Virus record (IMG/VR): IMGVR_UViG_3300036668_000156
Span: 1-28,235 of that record
DNA: 28,235 nt
Strand: one strand, 5' to 3'
Origin: a virus
The position numbers and the translations under genes were made by a program. The notes beneath the pieces were generated by a model, which did no database searches, had not been told where the DNA came from, and worked only from the letters and a program-made list of their open reading frames with translations. Each line of letters opens with the position of its first letter. Positions within the stretch are counted from its first letter, which is position 1. Of the stretch, positions 15,227 through 22,746 are shown piece after piece.

Positions 15227-15806
15227 TAAACCCAAACAGCCATTAGTGCGAAATAGCCACAGCTTTGCAATTGCTCCCAATGCAAGTAGTTCAATTATTC
15301 TCGACACCTCCCCGTCAATTGAACCCTATCGCGCTAACGTGTATTTGGAAAAAGGTGTTAACGGAACTAAAGTACACAAAAATAAGTATCTTGAAAAGTT
15401 GCTTGAGTCCAAAGGTAAGAATACAACTGAAGTTTGGAGAGACATTGTATCATGTGAGGGGTCTGTTCAGGGACTAGATTGCCTTGAAGAGTACGAAAGA
15501 GATGTATACAAGACTGCAATGGAAATAGATCAGACATGGTTAATTCAACATGCTGGTGATCGACAGCCATATGTGTGTCAAGCACAATCGTTAAATTTGT
15601 TCTTCAGTCCAACTGTTGATATTGAATTACTACACTTGGTACACTTGATGGCTTGGAAGGTAGGATTGAAGAGCTTGTATTATTGTCGTTCGGATGCAAT
15701 GCGTAAGGCCGATAAGGTTGGAAAAAGAGTCATCCGTGAACGTATTGAAGATATGAAAGAGATGTTGAAATCAGATGAGCCAGTTTGCATTGCATGCGAG
15801 GGATAG
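15210..15806 (+). CDS. nrdA: Ribonucleotide reductase large subunit, C-terminal piece (NrdA-b)
   Basis: A 198-residue fragment. It resumes NrdA at about residue 14 with SHSFAIAPNASSS and continues to the end. It has the paired Tyr of the radical path (LYYCRS, Tyr157-Tyr158) and the C-terminal redox Cys pair (VCIACEG, Cys193 and Cys196) that reduces the active site. I chose GTG 15210 because AAGGA lies 9 nt upstream; an ATG at 15135 in the same frame has no such site and would read through the endonuclease remnant. It ends 4 nt before nrdB. With NrdA-a it would rebuild a whole large subunit. Confidence 0.85.
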   Translation: MKIKSIKPKQPLVRNSHSFAIAPNASSSIILDTSPSIEPYRANVYLEKGVNGTKVHKNKYLEKLLESKGKNTTEVWRDIVSCEGSVQGLDCLEEYERDVYKTAMEIDQTWLIQHAGDRQPYVCQAQSLNLFFSPTVDIELLHLVHLMAWKVGLKSLYYCRSDAMRKADKVGKRVIRERIEDMKEMLKSDEPVCIACEG

Positions 15807-15810
15807 AGAA

Positions 15811-16785
15811 ATGATACAAAAGAAAAAATCGTTATTTGAGCCAAGAGAGTATTACAAGCCGTTTGAATACGAGCAAGCGTATAAGTTTTATGAGATGTCA
15901 GAAAAGATGCATTGGCTAGTGGATGAGGTTTCAATGCATCAAGACGTGTTAGATTGGAAAACTAAACTAACATTCCAAGAAAAGCACTTCCTCACCCAGA
16001 TCTTTAGATTGTTTACTCAATCAGACGTTGATGTGGCTGGTGCATATGCCAACAAATATATTCCTCTGTTTCCAAAACCAGAGATCCGTATGATGTTGTT
16101 AAGCTTTGCAGCTCGCGAGGCTATTCACATTCAGGCTTACAGTCACCTGATTGATACTCTTGGTATGCCAGAAAGCACATACAAAGCCTTTATGGAATAC
16201 GAGGCAATGCGTGAGAAGCATGATATGGTTGAGTCCTTCATGGGCACAGATAACAACATGATTGTGCAGCAGATTGCCACGTTCTCTGCATTTACGGAAG
16301 GCATGCAGTTGTTCTCGTCATTCATTATGCTCTTGAACTTTACTCGATTCAATAAAATGAACGGTATGGGTCAGATCATTGCCTGGTCTATCAAGGATGA
16401 GTCGCTTCACGTTGAAGGTATGACGTGGTTGTTTAAAGAGTTCTTAAAAGAGCATCGTGAAATTTGGACTGATGAGTTGAAAGCTCAACTATATACAATT
16501 GCAGAAAGGATGGTTGATCTTGAAGATAAGTTCATTGATCTTGCATTTGAGACAGGTGGTGTTGAGGGGTTGGCAATTGACGAAGTAAAACAATACATCC
16601 GTTACATTTGCGACCGTCGTCTAATTGGATTGGGTATGAAAGGTATCTTCAAAGTGAAGAATAACCCGCTGCCTTGGGTAGAAGAAATTCTAAACGCACC
16701 TGAGCATGCGAATTTCTTTGAGCAAAGATCTACCGCATATTCCAAGGGGTCTCTGACAGGGTCGTGGGGAAATGTCTGGAAGTGA
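15811..16785 (+). CDS. nrdB: Ribonucleotide reductase small subunit
   Basis: A 324-residue class I NrdB. Iron ligands and radical Tyr are visible: Asp in QSDVDVAG (72 or 74), then EAIHIQAY giving Glu103, His106 and radical Tyr110, and later DESLHVEG with Glu and His. It makes the diferric tyrosyl radical that NrdA needs to reduce ribonucleotides. I chose ATG 15811 because GAGGGA lies just before it and a start at 15775 would overlap nrdA. The C-terminal peptide that docks on NrdA is present (ends GSWGNVWK). No defect is seen. Confidence 0.95.
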   Translation: MIQKKKSLFEPREYYKPFEYEQAYKFYEMSEKMHWLVDEVSMHQDVLDWKTKLTFQEKHFLTQIFRLFTQSDVDVAGAYANKYIPLFPKPEIRMMLLSFAAREAIHIQAYSHLIDTLGMPESTYKAFMEYEAMREKHDMVESFMGTDNNMIVQQIATFSAFTEGMQLFSSFIMLLNFTRFNKMNGMGQIIAWSIKDESLHVEGMTWLFKEFLKEHREIWTDELKAQLYTIAERMVDLEDKFIDLAFETGGVEGLAIDEVKQYIRYICDRRLIGLGMKGIFKVKNNPLPWVEEILNAPEHANFFEQRSTAYSKGSLTGSWGNVWK

Positions 16786-16798
16786 TGCCTCGAAAAAG

Positions 16799-16820
16799 TT
16801 TGTATTATAAATAATACAAA
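16799..16820 (+). repeat. Perfect 9-bp palindrome with 4-nt loop
   Basis: TTTGTATTA pairs exactly with TAATACAAA around TAAA, in the gap between nrdB and the next gene. It could be a weak terminator for the nrd operon or an operator. A late promoter match lies in its centre. Confidence 0.6.
16806..16813 (+). promoter_or_regulatory. Candidate T4-type late promoter
   Basis: An exact TATAAATA, the T4 late promoter consensus, sits 20 nt before the ATG at 16833. It is embedded in the palindrome 16799-16820. The following genes would be its target. An exact match in an intergenic gap is good but not decisive evidence. Confidence 0.5.
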
Positions 16821-16832
16821 AGAGGAATTATC

Positions 16833-17699
16833 ATGCAATATACAAGAAAGCAATATCCCAGGGAAGACGGCGAAACCGATCGTGATTATGTTACACGAGT
16901 GATATCGCTGAACCCCAAGGGGTATGCTCCTTTTGTACGTACACTTGACTTTGTAAAAAACATCGAAGATTCAGCTGGGCAGACTTTTGGCGAGAAGCTT
17001 TTTAATTGGTTAAACCCAAGTAAAGATATTAGTTGCGTGCAATGTGGACAACCAACACAATTCAAACAACTTTCGCATGGCTATTACGACTTTTGTTCAT
17101 ACACGTGTAGAGCAAAGCATAACCAAAGCTACAAAAATGGTTGCAGTGAGCATGCCAAAGCTCAACGAAAATTAGCATATGATACAAACAAAGAATCGAT
17201 TATATCGAAAAGTAAGGCAACAAAACTAGAACGTTACGGTATGGTTGGCAACCCAAAAGCTGCCGAATCAGCCCATCTATTGAAATTGCAAAGACACGGC
17301 GTAGAGGCGGTTAACGCTCTGACCAATGTCGATACTATGATACAATACATACAGATCGATATGATGACGTCTGAACAAATAGGTAACTTACTCGGCGTGT
17401 CCCCGACTGTGGTTCAAACGCACGCCAAGAAGTTAGATGTAAAGTTTCCTAAAATTAACGGGCAGTCCAAAGAAGAGCACGAGTTGTATAGATGGGTTCA
17501 GTCGCTTGGAGTGGATACACAAGCGAGAGATCGATCGATGGGCATTGAGAATGAAGCATATCACCTCATGACTATCAATGTGCTAGAAAAGGTGTTTGAT
17601 AAATATGATCAGTCAGATATAAAAGATGTACTACTTGCAACAATCGTAAAGTTGGTTGTTGAGAATTTTGTACTTAATTTAAAACTAAGAGAAAAGTAA
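16833..17699 (+). CDS. Homing-endonuclease-like protein lacking its nuclease domain
   Basis: A 288-residue protein. Residues 65-95 form a zinc finger (Cys68, Cys71, Cys88, Cys92). The LERYGMVGNPKAAES segment near 132-146 and a helix-turn-helix (about 175-200, EQIGNLLGVSPTVV) are typical DNA-binding parts of large phage homing endonucleases. At 211-235 the text SKEEHELYRWVQSLGVDTQ...RDR matches the opening of a Vsr-like (EDxHD) nuclease domain, but it stops there. From about Met236 an unrelated helical tail (ENEAYHLMTINVLEKV) follows. The active site is therefore missing. Either a deletion fused two genes, or ATG 17538 still starts the tail as its own small gene. AGAGG precedes the start at 16833. 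Confidence 0.6.
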   Translation: MQYTRKQYPREDGETDRDYVTRVISLNPKGYAPFVRTLDFVKNIEDSAGQTFGEKLFNWLNPSKDISCVQCGQPTQFKQLSHGYYDFCSYTCRAKHNQSYKNGCSEHAKAQRKLAYDTNKESIISKSKATKLERYGMVGNPKAAESAHLLKLQRHGVEAVNALTNVDTMIQYIQIDMMTSEQIGNLLGVSPTVVQTHAKKLDVKFPKINGQSKEEHELYRWVQSLGVDTQARDRSMGIENEAYHLMTINVLEKVFDKYDQSDIKDVLLATIVKLVVENFVLNLKLREK

Positions 17700-17700
17700 C

Positions 17701-17853
17701 ATGGTCGTCAAGCAATTCGAATGCGAACAATGCGGTGCAAATGGTAAGATTACAGTCAAGGGAAGCGATTTCCAGTTTGAGGATCTTGTGTGTTGCCCAG
17801 TGTGCGGAAGTGATATATACGAGGAAGAGGACCTTCCTGAAGAAGACGAATGA
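17701..17853 (+). CDS. Small zinc-ribbon protein
   Basis: A 50-residue protein with two CxxC pairs: CEQC at 8-11 and CPVC at 32-35, the spacing of a rubredoxin-like zinc ribbon. The last 12 residues are nearly all acidic (EEEDLPEEDE). Such mini zinc ribbons may bind nucleic acid or RNA polymerase; no role is known for this one. It begins just after the upstream stop and its stop overlaps the next ATG (ATGA). Confidence 0.7.
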   Translation: MVVKQFECEQCGANGKITVKGSDFQFEDLVCCPVCGSDIYEEEDLPEEDE

Positions 17854-18257
17854 GTTGGATCTGTAGTGGGAGTGTGATAGAGGAAATTGATTTCCAATAT
17901 AAAGCATTCGTATATATCATCACAAACAAAATAACAGGCCGTATGTATATTGGTCTCAAACAAACTACATTTGCTAAAACCAAACAAGTGAAGGGCAAGA
18001 AAAAAAGGATTCATGTTGAGTCAGATTGGCGTGATTACTGGTCCTCATCAGAAGAGTTAAAAAGAGATGTACAAGCTCTTGGATCTGAGAACTTTACTCG
18101 TGAAATACTGTATTGGTGCAAGCTCAAGTCCCATGCTAACTATCTAGAAGCTAAAGAGCAAATGGATAGAAGAGTTTTAGAGAATCCGGACCAATACTAT
18201 AACGGTATCATTAATTGTCGTGTTTCTCGTAATCACATAAAGAATTTGTCTATATGA
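17850..18257 (+). CDS. GIY-YIG-type nuclease-like protein
   Basis: A 135-residue protein. FVYIITNKITGRMYIG (about 19-34) is the GIY-YIG core with its Y-I and Y-I-G strands, followed by a basic KGKKKR and YLEAKEQ with the likely catalytic Glu. This family includes Seg homing endonucleases of T4, but the protein has no separate DNA-recognition domain, so it may be a free-standing or domesticated form. ATGA coupling to the zinc ribbon and the next gene (ATGA at 18254) places it firmly in the operon. Activity is not certain. Confidence 0.7.
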   Translation: MSWICSGSVIEEIDFQYKAFVYIITNKITGRMYIGLKQTTFAKTKQVKGKKKRIHVESDWRDYWSSSEELKRDVQALGSENFTREILYWCKLKSHANYLEAKEQMDRRVLENPDQYYNGIINCRVSRNHIKNLSI

Positions 18258-19585
18258 TATATCTAATGTTTGGCTTTGCCTTAGCGCTATCCACCGTGGC
18301 TGCCTTTTATGCTATCTTCGGATTGGTAGCCATCTTCGCAGCTGCTCCTATTGCAATTATCATTCTTGGTTCGTTGCTTGAGGGATCTAAGTTGGTCATT
18401 GCATCCTGGTTATATCGTAATTGGAAGCAAGTTCCATTCTTACTTAGAACCTATTTTTTATCTGCATTAGTTATTCTAATGTTCCTCACATCAGTAGGTA
18501 TCTTTGGTTTCCTATCTGCAGCTCATATTGAACAAGCTGCTCTAGGTACAGAGGGTCAAGCTCAGGTTGTGCGTTTAGAAAAAGAAATCGCAAGACAATC
18601 GGCAACGCTTGAGAGGGCGGAGGGTAGGTTTAATCAATTGCAAACGACTGGACTAGGTGCTGATAGTAACGTTCAATCTCAGATCGATGCCGAACAACGA
18701 CGCATCGATTCAGCTTATGAAAGAATCCAACCGGCTATTAATGAGCAACAACTGATTATCGACAGTCAAACAAAGTTACTTCAAAACGAATTAGATCAAA
18801 TAGATCAACAGATCAATAGCCTTCAACGACATCTTGATACAAACGACATACTCAAGGCTCAATCAGTAGTTGGAGTGAGAGCGGATGGCCAATTCGGTCC
18901 AGCCACAACCTCAGCTGTAAGACAGTGGCAATCGGATAAACAACAGCAGCGTCAATCTATTCTGAAAAAGATTCAGTCTGCCAATAATAATCCAACAATC
19001 AAAGCTGCTAGAGATGAAATCCAACGAGTACGGTTGCTTGCAGAATCACAATTAGCAGAATCAAATAACCTCATCAATAGATTGAGAGGTCAGCTTGGCA
19101 ACATCGACAGCACAGAAATCGAAGCAGCTCTAAAAGAGCAGCAAGAAGTCATCCAAAATGCTAACGTAGAGATTGACACGTTCACACAACAAAAGTACGA
19201 GTTGGAAGCTGACGTACGTCGTCTGGAAGTTGAGGTCGGACCAATTAAGTATATTGCAGAGATGGTATACGGCGATCAGCCTGATACCAATACTCTTGAG
19301 AAAGCAGTTCGTATTATGATTATTTTACTGGTCATTGTATTTGACCCCCTTGCGGTTCTGATGCTGATTGCAGCAAACTGGTCTCTTATACAATCGAGAC
19401 CTAAACCTCTTGTTGAGGTGTCAGATAATGTACGACTCGAGGAGGGGATCCAAGAGCCTAAATCCCCAACTCATTCTGAAGAACCACAAGACCCTGTAAC
19501 TACCATACCTCCGCTACCTCGAACGCATATAAAACACTACATATCTAAAGGGGCTGATTGGATATCAAGGCCACCAAAACTGTAG
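18254..19585 (+). CDS. Membrane-anchored coiled-coil protein with peptidoglycan-binding-like segment
   Basis: A 443-residue protein. Two or three N-terminal membrane segments (about 3-50 and 62-90) are followed by a long Gln/Glu-rich coiled coil (about 100-340), another membrane segment (about 352-378) and a Pro-rich tail. In the coiled coil, residues 202-226 read AQSVVGVRADGQFGPATTS followed by AVRQW, which matches the core of the PG_binding_1 repeat (DGxFGpaTxxAV). It may therefore touch the cell wall from the periplasm. It may belong to an envelope, lysis-timing or superinfection-exclusion function; no homologue is known to me by name. It overlaps the GIY-YIG gene by 4 nt. Confidence 0.65.
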   Translation: MIYLMFGFALALSTVAAFYAIFGLVAIFAAAPIAIIILGSLLEGSKLVIASWLYRNWKQVPFLLRTYFLSALVILMFLTSVGIFGFLSAAHIEQAALGTEGQAQVVRLEKEIARQSATLERAEGRFNQLQTTGLGADSNVQSQIDAEQRRIDSAYERIQPAINEQQLIIDSQTKLLQNELDQIDQQINSLQRHLDTNDILKAQSVVGVRADGQFGPATTSAVRQWQSDKQQQRQSILKKIQSANNNPTIKAARDEIQRVRLLAESQLAESNNLINRLRGQLGNIDSTEIEAALKEQQEVIQNANVEIDTFTQQKYELEADVRRLEVEVGPIKYIAEMVYGDQPDTNTLEKAVRIMIILLVIVFDPLAVLMLIAANWSLIQSRPKPLVEVSDNVRLEEGIQEPKSPTHSEEPQDPVTTIPPLPRTHIKHYISKGADWISRPPKL

Positions 19586-19596
19586 TAAATCAGCTG

Positions 19597-19625
19597 TTGT
19601 CTTTTAATTGAATCTACTATACAAT
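19597..19625 (+). promoter_or_regulatory. Possible sigma-70 promoter
   Basis: TTGTCT, a 17-nt spacer and TACAAT. The predicted start point falls close to the ATG at 19632, which would make the message leaderless or nearly so; no Shine-Dalgarno is seen there. Moderate match only. Confidence 0.4.
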
Positions 19626-19631
19626 AGCAGT

Positions 19632-19865
19632 ATGAAAAAAGATATAACATTTTACATCAAGTGGACTGCTACAATTACCTTAATTGTAGGAACAGCTATA
19701 AACTCCCTCGGTTTTTACCCTCTCGGCCCTATAATTCTCATTATAGGTGGATTGCTTTGGATGGTGGTATCTATCCGATGGAAAGAACCTGCTATGATTG
19801 TAACAAATGCCGTCATGTGCATTACGGCAATTATTGGAGTTACCTACAACATTTTTTTTATGTAA
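19632..19865 (+). CDS. Small membrane protein
   Basis: A 77-residue protein with two or three hydrophobic segments: IKWTATITLIVGTAI (about 7-21), PLGPIILIIGGLLWMVV (about 26-42) and MIVTNAVMCITAIIGVTY (about 51-68). Lys at the N-terminus favours an inner-membrane protein. I do not recognise it. The ATG at 19632 is chosen over an upstream TTG. Possible holin-like or host-envelope role, but nothing in the sequence decides it. Confidence 0.55.
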   Translation: MKKDITFYIKWTATITLIVGTAINSLGFYPLGPIILIIGGLLWMVVSIRWKEPAMIVTNAVMCITAIIGVTYNIFFM

Positions 19866-19885
19866 TTATTTAAAAGGATGCTATA

Positions 19886-20170
19886 ATGACACCTGAGATA
19901 CCTAATACTAGTCCTGAATTTCAAACCTGGGTAAAAGGCTTACTACATGATACCGTTATTAAAGACTTGTGTATTACTTTCACCAAATCAGATGGGACAG
20001 ATCGCGAAATGCGGTGTACTCTCATCGAAGCAAACATCCCTTCAGACAAGATTCCAAAAACCACAGGTCGCCCAGCTTCTGAAACTACCCAACGAGTATT
20101 TGACCTTGACAAAGTGGAGTGGCGATCTTTTAGATGGGACACTGTAAAACAGGTTAACTTTACATTATGA
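19886..20170 (+). CDS. DUF2693-like small protein
   Basis: A 94-residue protein. LCITFTKSDGTDREMRCTL (about 29-47) and VEWRSFRWDTVKQV near the end resemble the small beta-rich DUF2693 proteins found in T4-like phages and some bacteria. The function is unknown; a WYL-like or SH3-like fold binding nucleic acid or ligand is possible. AAGGA lies before the ATG. It overlaps the next gene by 4 nt (ATGA). Confidence 0.65.
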   Translation: MTPEIPNTSPEFQTWVKGLLHDTVIKDLCITFTKSDGTDREMRCTLIEANIPSDKIPKTTGRPASETTQRVFDLDKVEWRSFRWDTVKQVNFTL

Positions 20171-20445
20171 ACAAAGATGAATTTGAACCGCTTTGCATTC
20201 TTCAAGAAGAGTGTGCAGAGGTTATACACGTCATATCCAAAGGGTATCGATTTGGATTTGATACCCCATTCAATATCAGGACTAGTAGGCAAAATCTCAA
20301 TGAAGAGATTGGTGATGTCCTTTGTATGATTGATATTCTTATCGACAAAGGATTCATCGACCCTGCCAAGATAGAGCTTGCCAAGCAAGATAAAAAACAC
20401 CAACTCAAACGATGGTCTAATATTAAATTTAACAGTGAGGAATAA
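20167..20445 (+). CDS. MazG-like nucleotide pyrophosphohydrolase
   Basis: A 92-residue protein with the all-alpha NTP pyrophosphatase motifs EECAEV (about 14-19) and EEIGDV (about 45-50), which supply the metal-binding EExxE and ExxD residues. Such enzymes hydrolyse NTPs or dNTPs to monophosphates. In phage they may clean the nucleotide pool or alter the host (p)ppGpp response. It is a single short domain, shorter than bacterial MazG. Start and stop are tightly packed with neighbours. Confidence 0.75.
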   Translation: MNKDEFEPLCILQEECAEVIHVISKGYRFGFDTPFNIRTSRQNLNEEIGDVLCMIDILIDKGFIDPAKIELAKQDKKHQLKRWSNIKFNSEE

Positions 20446-20447
20446 CT

Positions 20448-20711
20448 ATGAGCATTTCAAATCCAGTAGACCGCAAGAGAATTAAAGACGCCCTTCAGGA
20501 AATTAGTAACTGCATGACTCGCATTGAGGCTGAGCGTGACTTAATTAAAGACATCAAAGCAAATTTGTTTGAGGAATTTAAGACTAGCTTATCGAAGAAG
20601 CAGATTGCTCGTATGGCTAGAGTGTTCCATAAACAGAACTTTCAAGAAGAAGTGGCTAGCCATGAAGAGTTTGAATCTTTGTATGAAGAGATCACAAAAG
20701 TACAACAATAA
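20448..20711 (+). CDS. dsbA: DsbA-like double-stranded DNA binding protein
   Basis: An 87-residue protein, close to T4 DsbA (89). It opens NPVDRKRIKDALQEIS and continues MTRIEAERDLIKDIKANL, then KKQIARMARVFHKQNFQEE, the pattern I know from DsbA of T4-like phages. DsbA binds double-stranded DNA and has been linked to late promoters. It is all-helical. It lies near rnh, as in T4, which supports the name. Confidence 0.72.
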   Translation: MSISNPVDRKRIKDALQEISNCMTRIEAERDLIKDIKANLFEEFKTSLSKKQIARMARVFHKQNFQEEVASHEEFESLYEEITKVQQ

Positions 20712-20713
20712 GG

Positions 20714-20742
20714 TTGATATCTACTCCAGAATAATATATAAT
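20714..20742 (+). promoter_or_regulatory. Sigma-70 promoter before the 20769 gene
   Basis: TTGATA, a 17-nt spacer and a perfect TATAAT. The sequence GATATCTA occurs twice, at 20716 overlapping the -35 and at 20743 just after the -10, and could be an operator. A GGAG ribosome site and the ATG follow 27 nt after the -10. Confidence 0.72.
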
Positions 20743-20768
20743 GATATCTAATTGAATGGAGAACCATT

Positions 20769-21851
20769 ATGGTACGTAAGCAAAGCTTAGAAGAATCGAT
20801 GTATATCATGCGAGGTAATGAACCAACTGTATCAAAAGACACTTACAAGTCTGATCTGGTACAAGCACTTAATTGGTACAATTTCTCATGGGAGGAGAAG
20901 GATTACCGAAAGGCTGCAGAGATGTACATCAAGAAGACTGGAATGAAGGAGTACATGAATGCTATCTCTAAAGCGTCTTTCCTTGAGATCCGACCTGTAG
21001 GAGTGTTGGGAAGGTTGTCATTAAACAACCAACACGTAGAGCTCAACGATATGGAAACGATCATATCTCGACTTGAATACCTGAAGTCCAAGTACGCTAA
21101 AGTAAACCCTGTGGTCGATGCGCAGCCTTCCGTTGCTCCTGTTTCAATTCAAGACCGTATTGTTGAATCAGCTCGTACACATGCTGCTGAGATTGATGGA
21201 GCAGTAGATGAGTTTATGGTAAACAAAGGTACATCTTTCTCGACTAAATCCTATATGGTTTCCAGTCAAGTGTCTGGAGTAGTAGCTAAAAAAGTCGGAG
21301 ACCTCTATAAGCCCCTACTTGAAGAACTAAAGCAAGTGAATTCAGATGATCAACTTAAAGAAGGGTACTCACACCTATCTAAGATCGAAATGCGTAAATT
21401 AATTGCATTCGTTCAATCTATTATAGATGATTGTAATCAGCAAGTTGTTTCATCTAAGACACAACGTAAACCTCGTGCTCGTAAAGCTAAACCTGCATCT
21501 GTAATTGTAAACAAGATGAAGTACATGAGAGAGTATCCAGCACTAGGTTTGAAGTCAGTAGAGGCAGCTAAGATCATTGGCGCAGCAGAGCTTTGGGTAT
21601 ATGTGCCCCAGAAGCGTAAGTTGATTGTGTATCGAGCAGCAGATGGTCATCTAGGAGTTAGTGGGATGTCGATTACGAACTATGACACTAAGACATCAGA
21701 AGTGAAGACTCTCCGTAAGCCTGAAGAATTCTTCAAAGGATTATCAATGGGTAAGCGAGCGATGGCTAACGCGTGGAAGGGAGTTAGAGCTAAAACGTCA
21801 AGCCCTCGTTCACGCATCAACGAAGAAATGTTACTATTGGCGGTAAATTGA
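20769..21851 (+). CDS. Conserved T4-like phage protein of unknown function
   Basis: A 360-residue protein. The first 210 residues look helical. A basic linker at about 235-246 (QRKPRARKAKPAS) separates them from a C-terminal beta-rich domain with AAELWVYVPQKRKLIVYRAADG (first strand near 275). I recall proteins of this kind beside rnh in marine T4-like phages but no activity. The basic linker suggests nucleic-acid contact. It has its own strong promoter and GGAG 8 nt before the ATG. It ends 1 nt before rnh. Confidence 0.6.
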   Translation: MVRKQSLEESMYIMRGNEPTVSKDTYKSDLVQALNWYNFSWEEKDYRKAAEMYIKKTGMKEYMNAISKASFLEIRPVGVLGRLSLNNQHVELNDMETIISRLEYLKSKYAKVNPVVDAQPSVAPVSIQDRIVESARTHAAEIDGAVDEFMVNKGTSFSTKSYMVSSQVSGVVAKKVGDLYKPLLEELKQVNSDDQLKEGYSHLSKIEMRKLIAFVQSIIDDCNQQVVSSKTQRKPRARKAKPASVIVNKMKYMREYPALGLKSVEAAKIIGAAELWVYVPQKRKLIVYRAADGHLGVSGMSITNYDTKTSEVKTLRKPEEFFKGLSMGKRAMANAWKGVRAKTSSPRSRINEEMLLLAVN

Positions 21852-21852
21852 A

Positions 21853-22746
21853 ATGATTATTCTTGATTACTCACAAGTGGCAATGTCCAACATCTTCCAG
21901 TTCCAATCAGAACTAAAGAAGAACGCAAACAACCCTGAAGCCGTAAACATTATTCGTCATGTAATCTTGACTGGCATTAAGATGTACAAGAAAAAGTATG
22001 CTAATGAGTATGGAGAGATGGTTATTGCTTGCGATGGAAAGCAATATTGGCGCAAAAACATCTTTCCATACTATAAGGCTGGTCGCAAGAAGACACGTGA
22101 AGCTTCTGATCTAGATTGGAAGTTAATCTTTGATACCATCAGTCAGATTCGTGATGACCTTGCGGAACACTTTCCATACAGAGTAGTGCACCTTGAGCAT
22201 GTGGAGGCTGATGATATTATTGCCGTTGTCTGTAAGTGGTCACAAAGTAACGGATTAGTAGATCGTGGAATGTTTGAGGATAAACAGCCTATTATGATCG
22301 TCTCATCTGATGGTGACTTCAAGCAATTGCACAAGTACGATAATGTAAAACAATATAGTCCTATCCAGAAAAAGATGGTACAGTGTGATGACCCTGTTGC
22401 GTACCTTGCTCAGCACATTGCTAAGGCAGGAGATGATGGGATACCAAACTGTTTATCCAAGGATGATGTTCTGGTCACAGAAGGAGTGCGTCAGACTAAG
22501 ATGACAGCAGGTCGTCTTGCTGAGTTTGTAAAAGAAGGTCGTAAAGCATGTAGGACTGAAGAAGAGCAACGAAATTGGGACCGTAATAAGGCATTAATCG
22601 ACTTATCATGTATCCCCTCTAATGTAGAGAATAACATCGTTGAAGCATATATAAGACAGGAACCAAAGGGAGACAAGATGTCAATATACAACTATCTTGT
22701 TTCTCATAGGTGCAGGTTACTTCTGGATCACATCGAGGAATTTTAA
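21853..22746 (+). CDS. rnh: RNase H-type 5'-3' exonuclease (T4 Rnh-like)
   Basis: A 297-residue protein, near T4 RNase H (305). Metal-binding acids of the FEN/5'-nuclease family are in place: Asp5 (ILDYS), Asp61 (ACDGK), Glu118-Asp120-Asp121 (EADDII), Asp153 and Asp155 (SSDGDF). YRK-type helical arch residues near 66-82 (WRKNIFPYYKAGRKK) also fit. It removes RNA primers from Okazaki fragments and works with primase and the 32-type protein. The ORF runs straight into the next gene. Confidence 0.9.
   Translation: MIILDYSQVAMSNIFQFQSELKKNANNPEAVNIIRHVILTGIKMYKKKYANEYGEMVIACDGKQYWRKNIFPYYKAGRKKTREASDLDWKLIFDTISQIRDDLAEHFPYRVVHLEHVEADDIIAVVCKWSQSNGLVDRGMFEDKQPIMIVSSDGDFKQLHKYDNVKQYSPIQKKMVQCDDPVAYLAQHIAKAGDDGIPNCLSKDDVLVTEGVRQTKMTAGRLAEFVKEGRKACRTEEEQRNWDRNKALIDLSCIPSNVENNIVEAYIRQEPKGDKMSIYNYLVSHRCRLLLDHIEEF

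Noticed and set aside
14819-15229. A functional intein or trans-splicing split intein in NrdA
   Set aside because: No His-Asn end precedes the second extein, the insert is frameshifted, and a clean start site for the second piece is present.
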